From: Rhodospirillales bacterium
GTDB taxonomy: Bacteria > Pseudomonadota > Alphaproteobacteria > ATCC43930 > CGMCC-115725
Assembly (NCBI GenBank): GCA_947473305.1
Contig: CANJCB010000015.1
Coordinates: forward strand, 1-64,000
DNA: 64,000 nucleotides
Direction of reading: 5' to 3'
The notes under the pieces are model-generated. The model did not search any database, was not told the DNA's origin, and saw only the letters and a list, made by a program, of their open reading frames with translations. The translations under genes and the position numbers were made by a program. Below, piece by piece: positions 50,961 to 59,331 of the stretch (within the stretch, counting starts at the first letter, position 1; each line of letters starts with the position of its first letter).

Positions 50961-51796
50961 TGCGCATCTGGCACCAGGGGCTGGTCGTCATGGACGATGT
51001 GCTCGACTACCGCACCGCCCTCGAAAAGCATATCAAGAACGCGGTCCGACCGGGAACCGAGGTCGTGGTCCATGGCCTCATACCCGGTACCTATACCCGG
51101 GATTATCCTATCGGGGACCTGCAGCACGGCTCTTTCTCTTATATCCACCACACTCAGACCCTTGCCGCGGCAGTTGCGGCGCAGCAGCAGGGTTTCGACG
51201 CCTATGCCATGGGGTTCCTCTCCAGCGGTCTGCTCCAGGAAGCCCGCAGCCTCGTCGAGATCCCCGTGGTCTGCTATGGTGAGGCGGCCTGCCACTTCGC
51301 CTCCTTCTATGGCCAGCGCTTCGGCATGATCCGCTTCGCGCCTGAACTCATCCGCCGGACCGAGGACATCGTCAGGGGCATGGGCTTCGAGAAGAATTTC
51401 GCGGGCGTCGCCCCGGCGGGCTTCACCTATCAGGACATCTTCGGGAAATTCGAGAACGCGGGCGCCACCATCGACCGCTTCAAAGAGACGGTGCGCCGTT
51501 TCGTCAAGGAAACGGGCGCCGACGTCATCATACCCGGCGAGATGCCGATGAATGTCTTCCTGGCCAGCAATGGAGTGAACCGGGTGGACGACGTGCCGAT
51601 CGTCGACGGCATGGCGGTAACGCTTCTCCTGGCCGAAATGATGGTCGACATGCGAGAGCGGCTCGGCCTTTTCCACAGCCGGCACGGTCAGGCCAATATG
51701 GAACCGCCGCAGAAGCGGCTCCGGCAGATCGTCGAGTTCTACGGCATGGAGAAAATCTGGCAGGCGATGGGCGTTGACCCGTCGGCAATGACCTGA
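50960..51796 (+). CDS. Asp/Glu-racemase-superfamily protein (hydantoin racemase-like), catalytic Cys not seen
   Basis: A 278-residue protein that looks like the Asp/Glu/hydantoin racemase and maleate isomerase superfamily: YIHHTQTLAAAVAAQQQGFD, SLVEIPVVCYGEAACHFA and a second lobe with ETGADVIIPGEMPM. The two reactive Cys of racemases are normally in an x-C-x-[DS]-P-G segment and a G-C-x-x-M segment. Here they read AMGFLSSG (about 83-90) and PGEMPM (about 192-197), without Cys. Cys105 and Cys111 remain. So it may be a non-racemising member. It is translationally coupled to the binding protein. Confidence 0.72.
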   Translation: MRIWHQGLVVMDDVLDYRTALEKHIKNAVRPGTEVVVHGLIPGTYTRDYPIGDLQHGSFSYIHHTQTLAAAVAAQQQGFDAYAMGFLSSGLLQEARSLVEIPVVCYGEAACHFASFYGQRFGMIRFAPELIRRTEDIVRGMGFEKNFAGVAPAGFTYQDIFGKFENAGATIDRFKETVRRFVKETGADVIIPGEMPMNVFLASNGVNRVDDVPIVDGMAVTLLLAEMMVDMRERLGLFHSRHGQANMEPPQKRLRQIVEFYGMEKIWQAMGVDPSAMT

Positions 51797-51838
51797 ATAC
51801 AGTTTACCGGCAATAATTTGTTCAAGGGGAGGCTGGCC

Positions 51839-52927
51839 ATGGGTTTTGCGAAAGTCATTTCAGCCGACTCCCATGTGATGGAGCCTCGCGACCTCTGGTT
51901 CAATGCGCTCGCCAAGCGTTACGGCGAGCATGCCCCGCAGCTTCGCAACGAACATCTCGGCAAGCCCGGCACCTTCTTCTATACGGGCGCCCAGGTCATC
52001 AAGGTCACGGAATCCGACCGGGACGCGCAGAAGATCGGCCTCCAGGCGGCTGGCTACGATCCCGCCGTCCGGCTCGACTTCCAGAACCGCGCGGGCGTCC
52101 AGGGCGAGGTGCTCTACGCGACCTTGATGCTGCTCATCATGCGCGGCGAGCAGCGGGCGGTGGTGCGGGCCGCCGCGGCGGTCTTCAACGACTGGCTGGC
52201 GGAATTCTGCTCCCACGACAATAAGCGCCTCTTCGGCGTCGGCATGATCCCCATGGACGATCCCGACTGGGCCGAGGCGGAACTTCACCGCATCGCCAAG
52301 AAGGGTCTGCGGGGCGCCATGATCCATCTGTCCCCGCCCGAGGGCTGCGCGCCCTATCACGATCCGCTCTATGACCGTTTCTGGGCGGCGGCGCAGGATC
52401 TCGACCTGCCGATCACGCTTCATATCGTGGCCGGGCGCTTCCCCGATCCCTTGCATTTCCATACGGCGAAGGAACAGGAAGACGCGCCGCGCGTGCTGCT
52501 CTCGATCCTCTTCGAGGTGATGAACGAGCTTGCCAACGAATTCATCTTCGGCGGCATCCTCGACCGCTTCGAGAAGCTGAAATTGGTCTGCAGCGAGTTC
52601 GAGATCTCCTGGATCCCGAACTTCATGTGGCGCTTGGACCAGATGCAGGACGACTTCGACGGGCGGCTTAATCTGCGCCAGCTCAAGATGAAGGCCAGCG
52701 ACTATATGAAAACGCGGATCTGGCACGGGATCATCGACGATCCCCTGGGCGCCGATGCGATCAAGGCCCTCGGCATCGAGCGGGTGATGTGGGGATCCGA
52801 CTTCCCCCATGTCCGCTCGATCGGGCTCGATGCCCACAGCCGGCTCGCCAAACTATTCGATGGCCTGAATCCCGCCGATCAGGCCAAGCTCATCGAGGGG
52901 AACGTTTGCGGCGTCTACAAGATCTGA
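51839..52927 (+). CDS. amidohydrolase-2 family metal-dependent hydrolase/decarboxylase
   Basis: A 362-residue amidohydrolase-2 barrel. It shows KVISADSHVMEPRDLW (about 5-20), ITLHIVAGRF (His about 191), LKLVCSEFEISWIP and the conserved Asp in VMWGSDFPHVRS (about 319). It is different from the similar enzyme at 43358. The ATG at 51839 follows GGGGAGG; a TTG seven codons upstream is less likely. It follows the racemase-like gene and precedes the Liv-type importer by 13 bases. Confidence 0.87.
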   Translation: MGFAKVISADSHVMEPRDLWFNALAKRYGEHAPQLRNEHLGKPGTFFYTGAQVIKVTESDRDAQKIGLQAAGYDPAVRLDFQNRAGVQGEVLYATLMLLIMRGEQRAVVRAAAAVFNDWLAEFCSHDNKRLFGVGMIPMDDPDWAEAELHRIAKKGLRGAMIHLSPPEGCAPYHDPLYDRFWAAAQDLDLPITLHIVAGRFPDPLHFHTAKEQEDAPRVLLSILFEVMNELANEFIFGGILDRFEKLKLVCSEFEISWIPNFMWRLDQMQDDFDGRLNLRQLKMKASDYMKTRIWHGIIDDPLGADAIKALGIERVMWGSDFPHVRSIGLDAHSRLAKLFDGLNPADQAKLIEGNVCGVYKI

Positions 52928-52940
52928 ACAGGGGGTTGGG

Positions 52941-54098
52941 ATGAAGCGGAACAACGGATTGCTTTTCGCCGCGGCGCTGGGCCTCGCGGCACTCGTCACT
53001 CAAGGAGCTCACGCCCAACAGGCCACGGGGGAGCCGGTCAAGCTGCCGTTCCCCTATGTCTTCAGCGGCCCGCTCATCGAATTCGGCGAGCGCGTCTGGA
53101 ACGAAGGCGTCGTGCCCGGCGTCGAGGCCGTCAACAAGAAGGGCGGGATCAAGGGCCGGCCTTTGGAATTCTACAAAGTCGACGTCCGTTTCCCGGAAAC
53201 CGCCGACTGGATCACCGAATTCCGCCGGCTCTGCGCCGACAAGTCGATCCCGGTCATGTTCGGGGTGGGGCCGACGAAGAGCGTGCTGGCGATCTATGAA
53301 GAGACCAAGAACTGCGGCATCCCGGTCTTCGCCCCGAGTTCTACCGGCGCTTGGCCCGAGAAGGACTACGCCGGCTGGTTCTATCGCTATCAGCCCATCG
53401 CGGAAGACGTCTGGCCGATCCTCTTCAAGGAGGCCAAGGAGAAGCATGGCCTCAAGAAGATGGCGATCACCTATACGCTCGACGACGACTACGCCGTCAC
53501 CAACCTCAAGATCGCCCAGAAGGTGCTGAAGGATCTCGGCATCGAGATCGTCACCGAGCAGTCGATCCGCGGCAAGGACACCAACCTGCAATCCCAGGTC
53601 GCCGCCATCCGCAATGCGCGGGCCGACGGCATCCTGCTGCTGCATCAACCGAACGACATGGGGACGATGCTGCTGCAGCTGCGCGAACGCGGCGTCACCA
53701 CCCCGGTCTATGGCGATGCCAATATCGGCGGCGTCGATTTCTGGAAGCTCTCCAACGGCGCCGCCAAGGGAGGCATCGGTTATTCGGTCTATACCGCAAC
53801 CGACCCCCGCCCGATGGTGCAGGACTGGGTGAAGCTCTGGCGCGAGAAGACCAAGCGGCCGAACGACGGGCCTGACGGTTTCGTCACCGTCTATTTCGAC
53901 GCGGTGCAGATCCTGGCGCATGTGCTGAACGATTCGAAGGCCATGACGCGGGAAGAAATCCGCAACGCCTTCAACCGCGTCAAGGATCTCGACACCATCA
54001 GCGGCAAGATCACCTGGACTCAACCGGGCGAAGTTACGCGGTCGAAGCCGATCCTGATCCAGGTCGGCGACAACGGCCTGCTCAACCCCTGGCCCTGA
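52941..54098 (+). CDS. ABC transporter substrate-binding protein, branched-chain amino acid type
   Basis: A 385-residue periplasmic binding protein (family 6, LivJ/LivK/UrtA-like) with a signal peptide (LLFAAALGLAALVTQGAHAQ). Typical segments are FPYVFSGPLIEFGERVWNEG, AVNKKGGIKGRPLEF, MFGVGPTKSVLAIYEETKNC and PVFAPSSTGAWP. It heads a complete five-gene importer (binding protein, two ATPases, two permeases). Such Liv-like systems often carry aromatic acids in soil bacteria, not only amino acids. Confidence 0.92.
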   Translation: MKRNNGLLFAAALGLAALVTQGAHAQQATGEPVKLPFPYVFSGPLIEFGERVWNEGVVPGVEAVNKKGGIKGRPLEFYKVDVRFPETADWITEFRRLCADKSIPVMFGVGPTKSVLAIYEETKNCGIPVFAPSSTGAWPEKDYAGWFYRYQPIAEDVWPILFKEAKEKHGLKKMAITYTLDDDYAVTNLKIAQKVLKDLGIEIVTEQSIRGKDTNLQSQVAAIRNARADGILLLHQPNDMGTMLLQLRERGVTTPVYGDANIGGVDFWKLSNGAAKGGIGYSVYTATDPRPMVQDWVKLWREKTKRPNDGPDGFVTVYFDAVQILAHVLNDSKAMTREEIRNAFNRVKDLDTISGKITWTQPGEVTRSKPILIQVGDNGLLNPWP

Positions 54099-54120
54099 TC
54101 GACCGACCCTGACAGCCACA

Positions 54121-54924
54121 ATGGTAAGCCCGCCGCCTGAGCCAAGCGGCCAGGCGGCGGGGGACTTCCTTGCCGTCGATCGGATTTCTGTCCGCTTCGG
54201 GGGACTGAAGGCGCTCGACGAGGTGAGCTTCGGCCTCATCCAGGGCGAAGTCCTATGCCTTATCGGTCCGAACGGGTCGGGCAAGACCACGCTCTTCAAC
54301 GTCATATCGGGCCTGCTGCGGCCGACCTCTGGCGCTGTCCGCTTCAAGGGCGACGAGATCCAGGGTTTGAAGTCCCATCGGGTCGCCGCCTCGGGCATCG
54401 GCCGCACCTTTCAGAACGCGCGGCTTTTCCCCGGCCTGACGATCTTCGAGAACCTGGTGCTGCCCCAGTTCGTCCGCAGTCCAACCGGTTTTTTCGATGC
54501 CCTGCTGACGACGCCGCGCCAAAGGGCGGAGAGCAAGGTCGTCAAGGAACGCGCCGAGCAGCTTCTCGGTGAGCTCGGCGGGGGGCGGCTTTACGCGCGG
54601 CGCTTCGACTACCCGACAAGTTGTTCCCTGGGTGAACAGCGGATGATCGAACTCATGCGAGTGCTGGCGCTCGATCCGGAACTGGTGCTGATGGACGAAC
54701 CCACCCAAGGGCTCAACCCCACTTGGATCGTCGAGATGCTGGACCTCGTCGAGGATGTCCGAAAGCGAGGCAAGACCATCCTTTTCGTCGAGCACAAGAT
54801 GTCGGTGGTGATGAAGATCTCGGACCGGATCGTCGTGCTCAATAACGGACGCAAGATCTGCGAGGGACCGCCGGATTTCGTCCGCAACGATCCCCAAGTG
54901 CTTCATGCCTATCTCGGTCAGTGA
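54121..54924 (+). CDS. LivG-type ABC transporter ATPase
   Basis: A 267-residue ATPase: Walker A GPNGSGKTTLFNVISG (about 50), SGIGRTFQNARLFPGLTIFENL (Q-loop, about 94-115), Walker B LVLMDEPTQGLNP. The usual LSGGQ signature reads SLGEQRMIELMRVL, an altered form in which the first glycine-rich bases are changed (S-C-S-L-G-E-Q). This may affect turnover. It is followed by the LivF-type ATPase. Confidence 0.9.
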   Translation: MVSPPPEPSGQAAGDFLAVDRISVRFGGLKALDEVSFGLIQGEVLCLIGPNGSGKTTLFNVISGLLRPTSGAVRFKGDEIQGLKSHRVAASGIGRTFQNARLFPGLTIFENLVLPQFVRSPTGFFDALLTTPRQRAESKVVKERAEQLLGELGGGRLYARRFDYPTSCSLGEQRMIELMRVLALDPELVLMDEPTQGLNPTWIVEMLDLVEDVRKRGKTILFVEHKMSVVMKISDRIVVLNNGRKICEGPPDFVRNDPQVLHAYLGQ

Positions 54925-54925
54925 C

Positions 54926-55657
54926 ATGCAACCCATCCTGACCGTGGACCGGATCGAGGTCCGTTATGGCAAGGTCGTCGCGGCCACCGACATCTCACTT
55001 GTGATCGGCAAAGGCGAGATCGTGACCCTGCTCGGCCCCAATGGCGCCGGCAAGACCAGCGTGCTGAAAGCGATCGCCGGCCTCGTGGCGCCGGCCGACG
55101 GCCGCATCGCCTTCGACGATGGCAAGACCGTCCATGAACTCGCCGGCAAGCCCGGCCATGTCCTGGCGAAGCTCGGCATCGCCCATGTCCCCGCACAAAA
55201 CATCGTTCTTCCGCGCATGACGGTCGAGGAGAACCTCGAAGTCGGCGGCCGTTTTCTGATGAGCGATCGGGCAGCGCTTCAGCGATCGGTCCGGAGCCTG
55301 ATGGATCGTTTTCCGATCCTCGCGGAGCGACGCACTCAATATGCCGGCCTGTTGAGCGGTGGCGAACAGCGACAACTCGCCATCGCTAGGGCATTGGTCG
55401 CAAAGCCGCGCCTCATGCTGCTGGACGAACCTTCCATCGGCCTTGCGCCCAAGACCCTGGGCGAAATCTTCGGCCTCTTGAAGCGCATCAATCGCGAGGA
55501 CGGCATCGAGATGCTGCTGGTGGAGCAGAACGTCGTGAAGGCGCTGGAACTCGCCAACCGGGCCTATGTCATGCGGGTGGGCGCCATGGATTTCAGCGGC
55601 CCCTGCGAGGATCTCGCCCGCGACGAGCGGCTCGCCAACGCCTATCTGGGGAGTTAG
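54926..55657 (+). CDS. LivF-type ABC transporter ATPase
   Basis: A 243-residue ATPase: Walker A GPNGAGKTSVLKAIAG, IAHVPAQNIVLPRMTVEENL, signature LLSGGEQRQLAIARAL, Walker B LMLLDEPSIGLAPK. The ATG at 54926 is one base after the LivG stop; an ATG at 54905 overlapping that gene is possible. It partners the LivG-type subunit of the same operon. Confidence 0.9.
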   Translation: MQPILTVDRIEVRYGKVVAATDISLVIGKGEIVTLLGPNGAGKTSVLKAIAGLVAPADGRIAFDDGKTVHELAGKPGHVLAKLGIAHVPAQNIVLPRMTVEENLEVGGRFLMSDRAALQRSVRSLMDRFPILAERRTQYAGLLSGGEQRQLAIARALVAKPRLMLLDEPSIGLAPKTLGEIFGLLKRINREDGIEMLLVEQNVVKALELANRAYVMRVGAMDFSGPCEDLARDERLANAYLGS

Positions 55658-55662
55658 GGGCG

Positions 55663-56550
55663 ATGGCCGAATATCTCTTCGAGCAATTCCTGATCGGCAT
55701 CAGCACCGGCGCGATCTATGCCATCGTCGCCATCGGCTACAATCTCGTCTTCGGCGTCATGAACGTGCTGAACCTCTCCCATGGCGCGGTCATGATGGTG
55801 GGGTCTTTCGGCGTGTTGCTGCTCTTCTATCTCGGCATCGACAATTTCTGGCTGGCGGTGGCCTTCGGCATCGCCCTCGCGCTGGTAACCGGCCTCCTGG
55901 TGGAGCGGATCGCAGTCAGACCCCTCAAGGGCAATTGGTGGAACATCAAGGTCGCGACCCTCGGCGCCGCGATGTTCCTGGAAAACTTCGTGACGCGCCT
56001 GACCGATGGGCGTCCGATGCCCTATCCGCGCCCCTTCAAGCCGGTCTATTACACGATCGTCGGCGATTTCGAGGTGTCCAACGTCCAGCTCTTCCTGATC
56101 GCCTGTTCGCTGGGGCTCATGGTCGCGATGATGCTCTTCCTGCGTCACACGACGCCCGGCAAGGCGATCCGGGTCGTGGCGCAGAACCCGGACCTCGCCC
56201 AATGCGTGGGCGTCAATGTCCAGCAGACCATGGTGCTGGGTTTCGCCCTGAGCGCGGCACTCGCCGGCTGCGCGGGCATCCTCAATGCCGTGACTTTCGG
56301 ATCGACCTATCCCTTTGTCGGGCAGTTCCTGGGGTTGAAGGGCCTCGTCATCCTGATCGTCGCCGGCATCGGCAATGTACGCGGCTGCCTGATCGTGGCG
56401 CTGGTGCTGGGCGTATTGGAAAGCTTCTCCGTGGTGGCCGGCGGGTCGCAGTACCGGGATCTTGTCGCCTATAGCGCGCTGGTGTTGACGCTTCTCGTCA
56501 GGCCCCACGGCCTCTTCGGCGAAGAAGGCCGAACCGGGCGGGAGATCTGA
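55663..56550 (+). CDS. LivH-type permease
   Basis: A 295-residue permease with about eight hydrophobic helices. It begins EQFLIGISTGAIYAIVAIGY and includes GVMNVLNLSHGAVMMVGSF, the LivH start pattern, and VAQNPDLAQCVGVNVQQTM for the ATPase-facing loop. It follows the LivF-type ATPase by five bases and overlaps nothing. It moves substrate through the inner membrane with the LivM-type partner. Confidence 0.92.
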   Translation: MAEYLFEQFLIGISTGAIYAIVAIGYNLVFGVMNVLNLSHGAVMMVGSFGVLLLFYLGIDNFWLAVAFGIALALVTGLLVERIAVRPLKGNWWNIKVATLGAAMFLENFVTRLTDGRPMPYPRPFKPVYYTIVGDFEVSNVQLFLIACSLGLMVAMMLFLRHTTPGKAIRVVAQNPDLAQCVGVNVQQTMVLGFALSAALAGCAGILNAVTFGSTYPFVGQFLGLKGLVILIVAGIGNVRGCLIVALVLGVLESFSVVAGGSQYRDLVAYSALVLTLLVRPHGLFGEEGRTGREI

Positions 56551-56551
56551 C

Positions 56552-57415
56552 GTGGATTGGCTGATGCAAGGGCTCACGGCGCATTTCGGCGGCATCACCT
56601 GGGCCTTCGTCCTCGACCTCTTCACCGATTACGGGCTTTTCCTGGTGTCGGCACTCGGCCTCTATGTGCTGATGTCGGCGGGCCAAGTCTCGCTCGGTCA
56701 TGCGGGAATGGTCGGGATTGCCTCCTATTCGGCGGCCGTCCTAGCGGTGAAGTTCCATGTCCCCTTCTGGCTCAGCCTGCCGCTCACCGGCTGCATCGGC
56801 ATGGTCGCGGGCATGGTCTATTGCTATTTGCTCGGCTGGCGGTTGAGCGGTTTCTATCTTGCCATCGGCACCTTCGCGTTCGGCGAGATGATGATCAACA
56901 TCTGGCTCACCAGCGATTATCTCGGTGGCGCCATCGGTTTCAGCGGCATTCCCCTCCTCGCCCGCTGGCCGGTGCTGCTGATCGTATTGCCGCCGATCTT
57001 CTATGCGCTCTGGCGGATCGAGCATTCGCGGATCGGCCTCGCCTTCCGGGCGATCCGGGATAACGAAACCGTCGCCGGCAGCATGGGGATCAATGTCGCC
57101 CGCACCAAGCTCATGGCCTGGATGATCGGCGGCTTCATCACCGGGCTTGGCGGCTGCCTCCATGCCCATCGCGTGACCGTCATCACCCCGACGGAATTCG
57201 GCATCTATACGTCGGTGACCATGCTCTTAGCGATCTTGATGGGCGGCTTGCGCACTTTCTGGGGCACGGTGCTGGGCGCGGCAGTCATCTATTTTGGCCC
57301 TTGGCTTACGACCACCAGCGAGCCTCGCGACCGGCTCATGTTCTATGCGGCGCTGATCGTCATCCTGATGATCCTCCGCCCGCAAGGATTGCTCGCCTCT
57401 CGCGCGGCACGCTAG
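56552..57415 (+). CDS. LivM-type permease
   Basis: A 287-residue permease with about eight helices: YGLFLVSALGLYVLMSAGQVSLGHAGM (read in two parts, about 29-55), then RAIRDNETVAGSMGINVART, the conserved LivM cytoplasmic loop, and MLLAILMGGLRTFWGTVLGA near the end. The GTG start at 56552 has GGGAGA upstream and lies one base after the LivH stop. It ends the Liv-like operon; the next gene starts after 85 bases. Confidence 0.92.
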   Translation: MDWLMQGLTAHFGGITWAFVLDLFTDYGLFLVSALGLYVLMSAGQVSLGHAGMVGIASYSAAVLAVKFHVPFWLSLPLTGCIGMVAGMVYCYLLGWRLSGFYLAIGTFAFGEMMINIWLTSDYLGGAIGFSGIPLLARWPVLLIVLPPIFYALWRIEHSRIGLAFRAIRDNETVAGSMGINVARTKLMAWMIGGFITGLGGCLHAHRVTVITPTEFGIYTSVTMLLAILMGGLRTFWGTVLGAAVIYFGPWLTTTSEPRDRLMFYAALIVILMILRPQGLLASRAAR

Positions 57416-57424
57416 GCAGCCAGT

Positions 57425-57451
57425 TTGACTCTTGACAGGGATCGTTACTAT
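57425..57451 (+). promoter_or_regulatory. possible promoter ahead of the aromatic/di-iron module
   Basis: TTGACT (57425-57430), 15 bases, TACTAT (57446-57451), in the only sizeable gap between the Liv-type importer and the hydrolase gene at 57501. A second TTGACA lies at 57432. This is a weak match with short spacing; read-through from the Liv operon is equally possible. Confidence 0.28.
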
Positions 57452-57500
57452 GGGGTCACATTTCGAGCAGCTGAGCGACGGCGGCATATAGGAAAGTTCG

Positions 57501-58331
57501 ATGAGGTTTTCCGTCGAAGAAATCATGGGCGCCCGGACCCGTTATCTCATTGGAGGTGAGGGTTCGCCTCTCATACTGGTTCATGGCGTCGGGATGTCGG
57601 CGGATTCCTGGCTGCTGTCGCTTCCCGCTTTGGCCAAGGAATACCGGGTCGCGGCCCCCGATCTTCTCGACAACGGCTTCACAGAATCGGGCCCCTATAA
57701 CGGGGGCCCGCCGCAGCCCTACATCGTCGATCATCTGATCGCCCTGGCCGACCATCTGAAATTCGACCGTTTCACCCTGGTCGGCAGTTCGCTCGGTGCG
57801 ATGATCACGCTCCTGACCTATTTTAAGATCCCCGACCGGATCGACAAGATCGTTCTGGTTGGACCAGGTTCCACCATCTGCCCGCCGCCGGGCTCCAACG
57901 ATCCGCCGGCACTCCAGGGTTCCTACGAGAACGGCAAAAAGGCCATCGAGGACCCAACCTACGAGTCCTGCAAGGCGCGGCTCGGCCGGGTCTTCCACGA
58001 CGCCGCCCGCGTGCCGGACGTGGTGGTCGCCATGCAGATGCTGCTTTATGCGATGCCCGGCGCGATGGAGCAATTCGAGCGTCGGATGGCCGGCTTGCGC
58101 AGCCCGGAAGCCCGCCAATACGAGGTCTTCAGCCGTCTCGGCGAAATCAAGGTTCCGACCCTCGTGCTCACCGGGCGCGAGGATATCCGAGGCAAATTTT
58201 CCGCCATCGCCGAATCGGCAAAACGGCTGCCGAACGGCAAGCTTCTACCCTATGATCGCTGCGGGCATTGGCCCCATATGGAACACCCGGCGAATTTCAG
58301 CCGCGACGTGTTGCACTTTCTGAAGAGCTGA
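57501..58331 (+). CDS. alpha/beta hydrolase (meta-cleavage-product hydrolase-like)
   Basis: A 276-residue alpha/beta-hydrolase. It has the HGVGMSADSW oxyanion segment (about 29-37), nucleophile Ser97 in LVGSSLGAMI, Asp228 in LTGREDIRGKF and His256 in CGHWPHMEHP. This set and length match C-C bond hydrolases of the BphD/XylF group, which split 2-hydroxy-6-oxo-dienoates from extradiol cleavage. An extradiol-type dioxygenase gene follows after 10 bases, which supports the role. Confidence 0.87.
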   Translation: MRFSVEEIMGARTRYLIGGEGSPLILVHGVGMSADSWLLSLPALAKEYRVAAPDLLDNGFTESGPYNGGPPQPYIVDHLIALADHLKFDRFTLVGSSLGAMITLLTYFKIPDRIDKIVLVGPGSTICPPPGSNDPPALQGSYENGKKAIEDPTYESCKARLGRVFHDAARVPDVVVAMQMLLYAMPGAMEQFERRMAGLRSPEARQYEVFSRLGEIKVPTLVLTGREDIRGKFSAIAESAKRLPNGKLLPYDRCGHWPHMEHPANFSRDVLHFLKS

Positions 58332-58341
58332 GAGGATCCCG

Positions 58342-59319
58342 ATGAGCCAGGCCGAAACCCTCGAACGCGCGGCTCAGACCGCGCTCTTCCATCCGCGCCG
58401 CCTCGGGCACGCCAACCTCTATGTGAGCGACTATGAGAAGGCCTTCGACTTCTATCATTCGGTGGTCGGCTTCGAGGAGGTCTATCGCCAGCCCGACAAG
58501 AAGGCGAGCTTCATCAGCAACGGCAACACCTATCACGACTATGGGTTGATGGACGTTCACGGCGACTATCTCGCCAAGGAACCCAAACCCGGCCTCAACC
58601 ATCTCGCCTTCGAGCTCGAGAACGAGGTGGCACTGGTCGAAGGCTATCGCGCAGCGCTCAAGGCGGGCGTGGTCTTCACCTCGACCCAGAACCACGATGT
58701 GGCCCATTCGGCCTATGCCAAGGATCCGGACGGCAATGTGGTCGAATTCTATGCGGATGTCTTCGCCGACTGGCGCACCGCCCGCAGCGGCGTCATTTCC
58801 GGCAAGAAGCCGAAATACGTTCCCGGTGAGACCGACGCGCCCAAGGCCGAGAGCTTCTATCCCGTCAATCCACCGATCCGGAAGGTGGATGCCTCGGTCT
58901 TCCGGGGCCGCACCGTCAGCCACGCCGGTCTCGTCGCGCGGAACTACGAGGAAATGGTCGATTTCTACACCGGCGTCGCCGGCCTGACGCCGGTTGCCGG
59001 AGGGCGCTCCGGTTCCTTCACCCTGCTGCGCGGCAGCTTCGGAACAGGCGATCTCAGCCTTTTCCGCCAAGGGCCGGGCCTCGAAGCCGGCCTTCATCAC
59101 GTGGGCATGGACGCCTGGAGCGAGACTGACCTCGACCGCGCGGTGGCCATGTTGCCGGAGAAGGGCCTGACGCTGGTGCGCGACGTCAGCCATCCTGCCC
59201 GCCGCGCCGTCACGATCAAGGATCCGGACGGCATCGGCCTGCAATTCTACGTCAACCGGCGCTGGGAGCCTTCTGTCATTGCGACGGTCGATGCCGCAAC
59301 CGCCCCTTACCTCCTCTAG
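58342..59319 (+). CDS. two-domain VOC extradiol-dioxygenase-like protein
   Basis: A 325-residue protein of two vicinal-oxygen-chelate domains. Metal ligands in the N-domain are His23 (LGHANL), His87 (LNHLAF) and Glu135 (VVEFYA), a complete 2-His-1-Glu set. In the C-domain the same places are His194 (SHAGL), His252/253 (LHHVG) and Gln301 (GLQFYV), so the Glu is missing. Classical catechol 2,3-dioxygenases use the C-domain, so the active site here may be in the other half. It sits between a C-C hydrolase and a binding protein. Confidence 0.85.
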   Translation: MSQAETLERAAQTALFHPRRLGHANLYVSDYEKAFDFYHSVVGFEEVYRQPDKKASFISNGNTYHDYGLMDVHGDYLAKEPKPGLNHLAFELENEVALVEGYRAALKAGVVFTSTQNHDVAHSAYAKDPDGNVVEFYADVFADWRTARSGVISGKKPKYVPGETDAPKAESFYPVNPPIRKVDASVFRGRTVSHAGLVARNYEEMVDFYTGVAGLTPVAGGRSGSFTLLRGSFGTGDLSLFRQGPGLEAGLHHVGMDAWSETDLDRAVAMLPEKGLTLVRDVSHPARRAVTIKDPDGIGLQFYVNRRWEPSVIATVDAATAPYLL

Positions 59320-59331
59320 GAGACCGCAACC

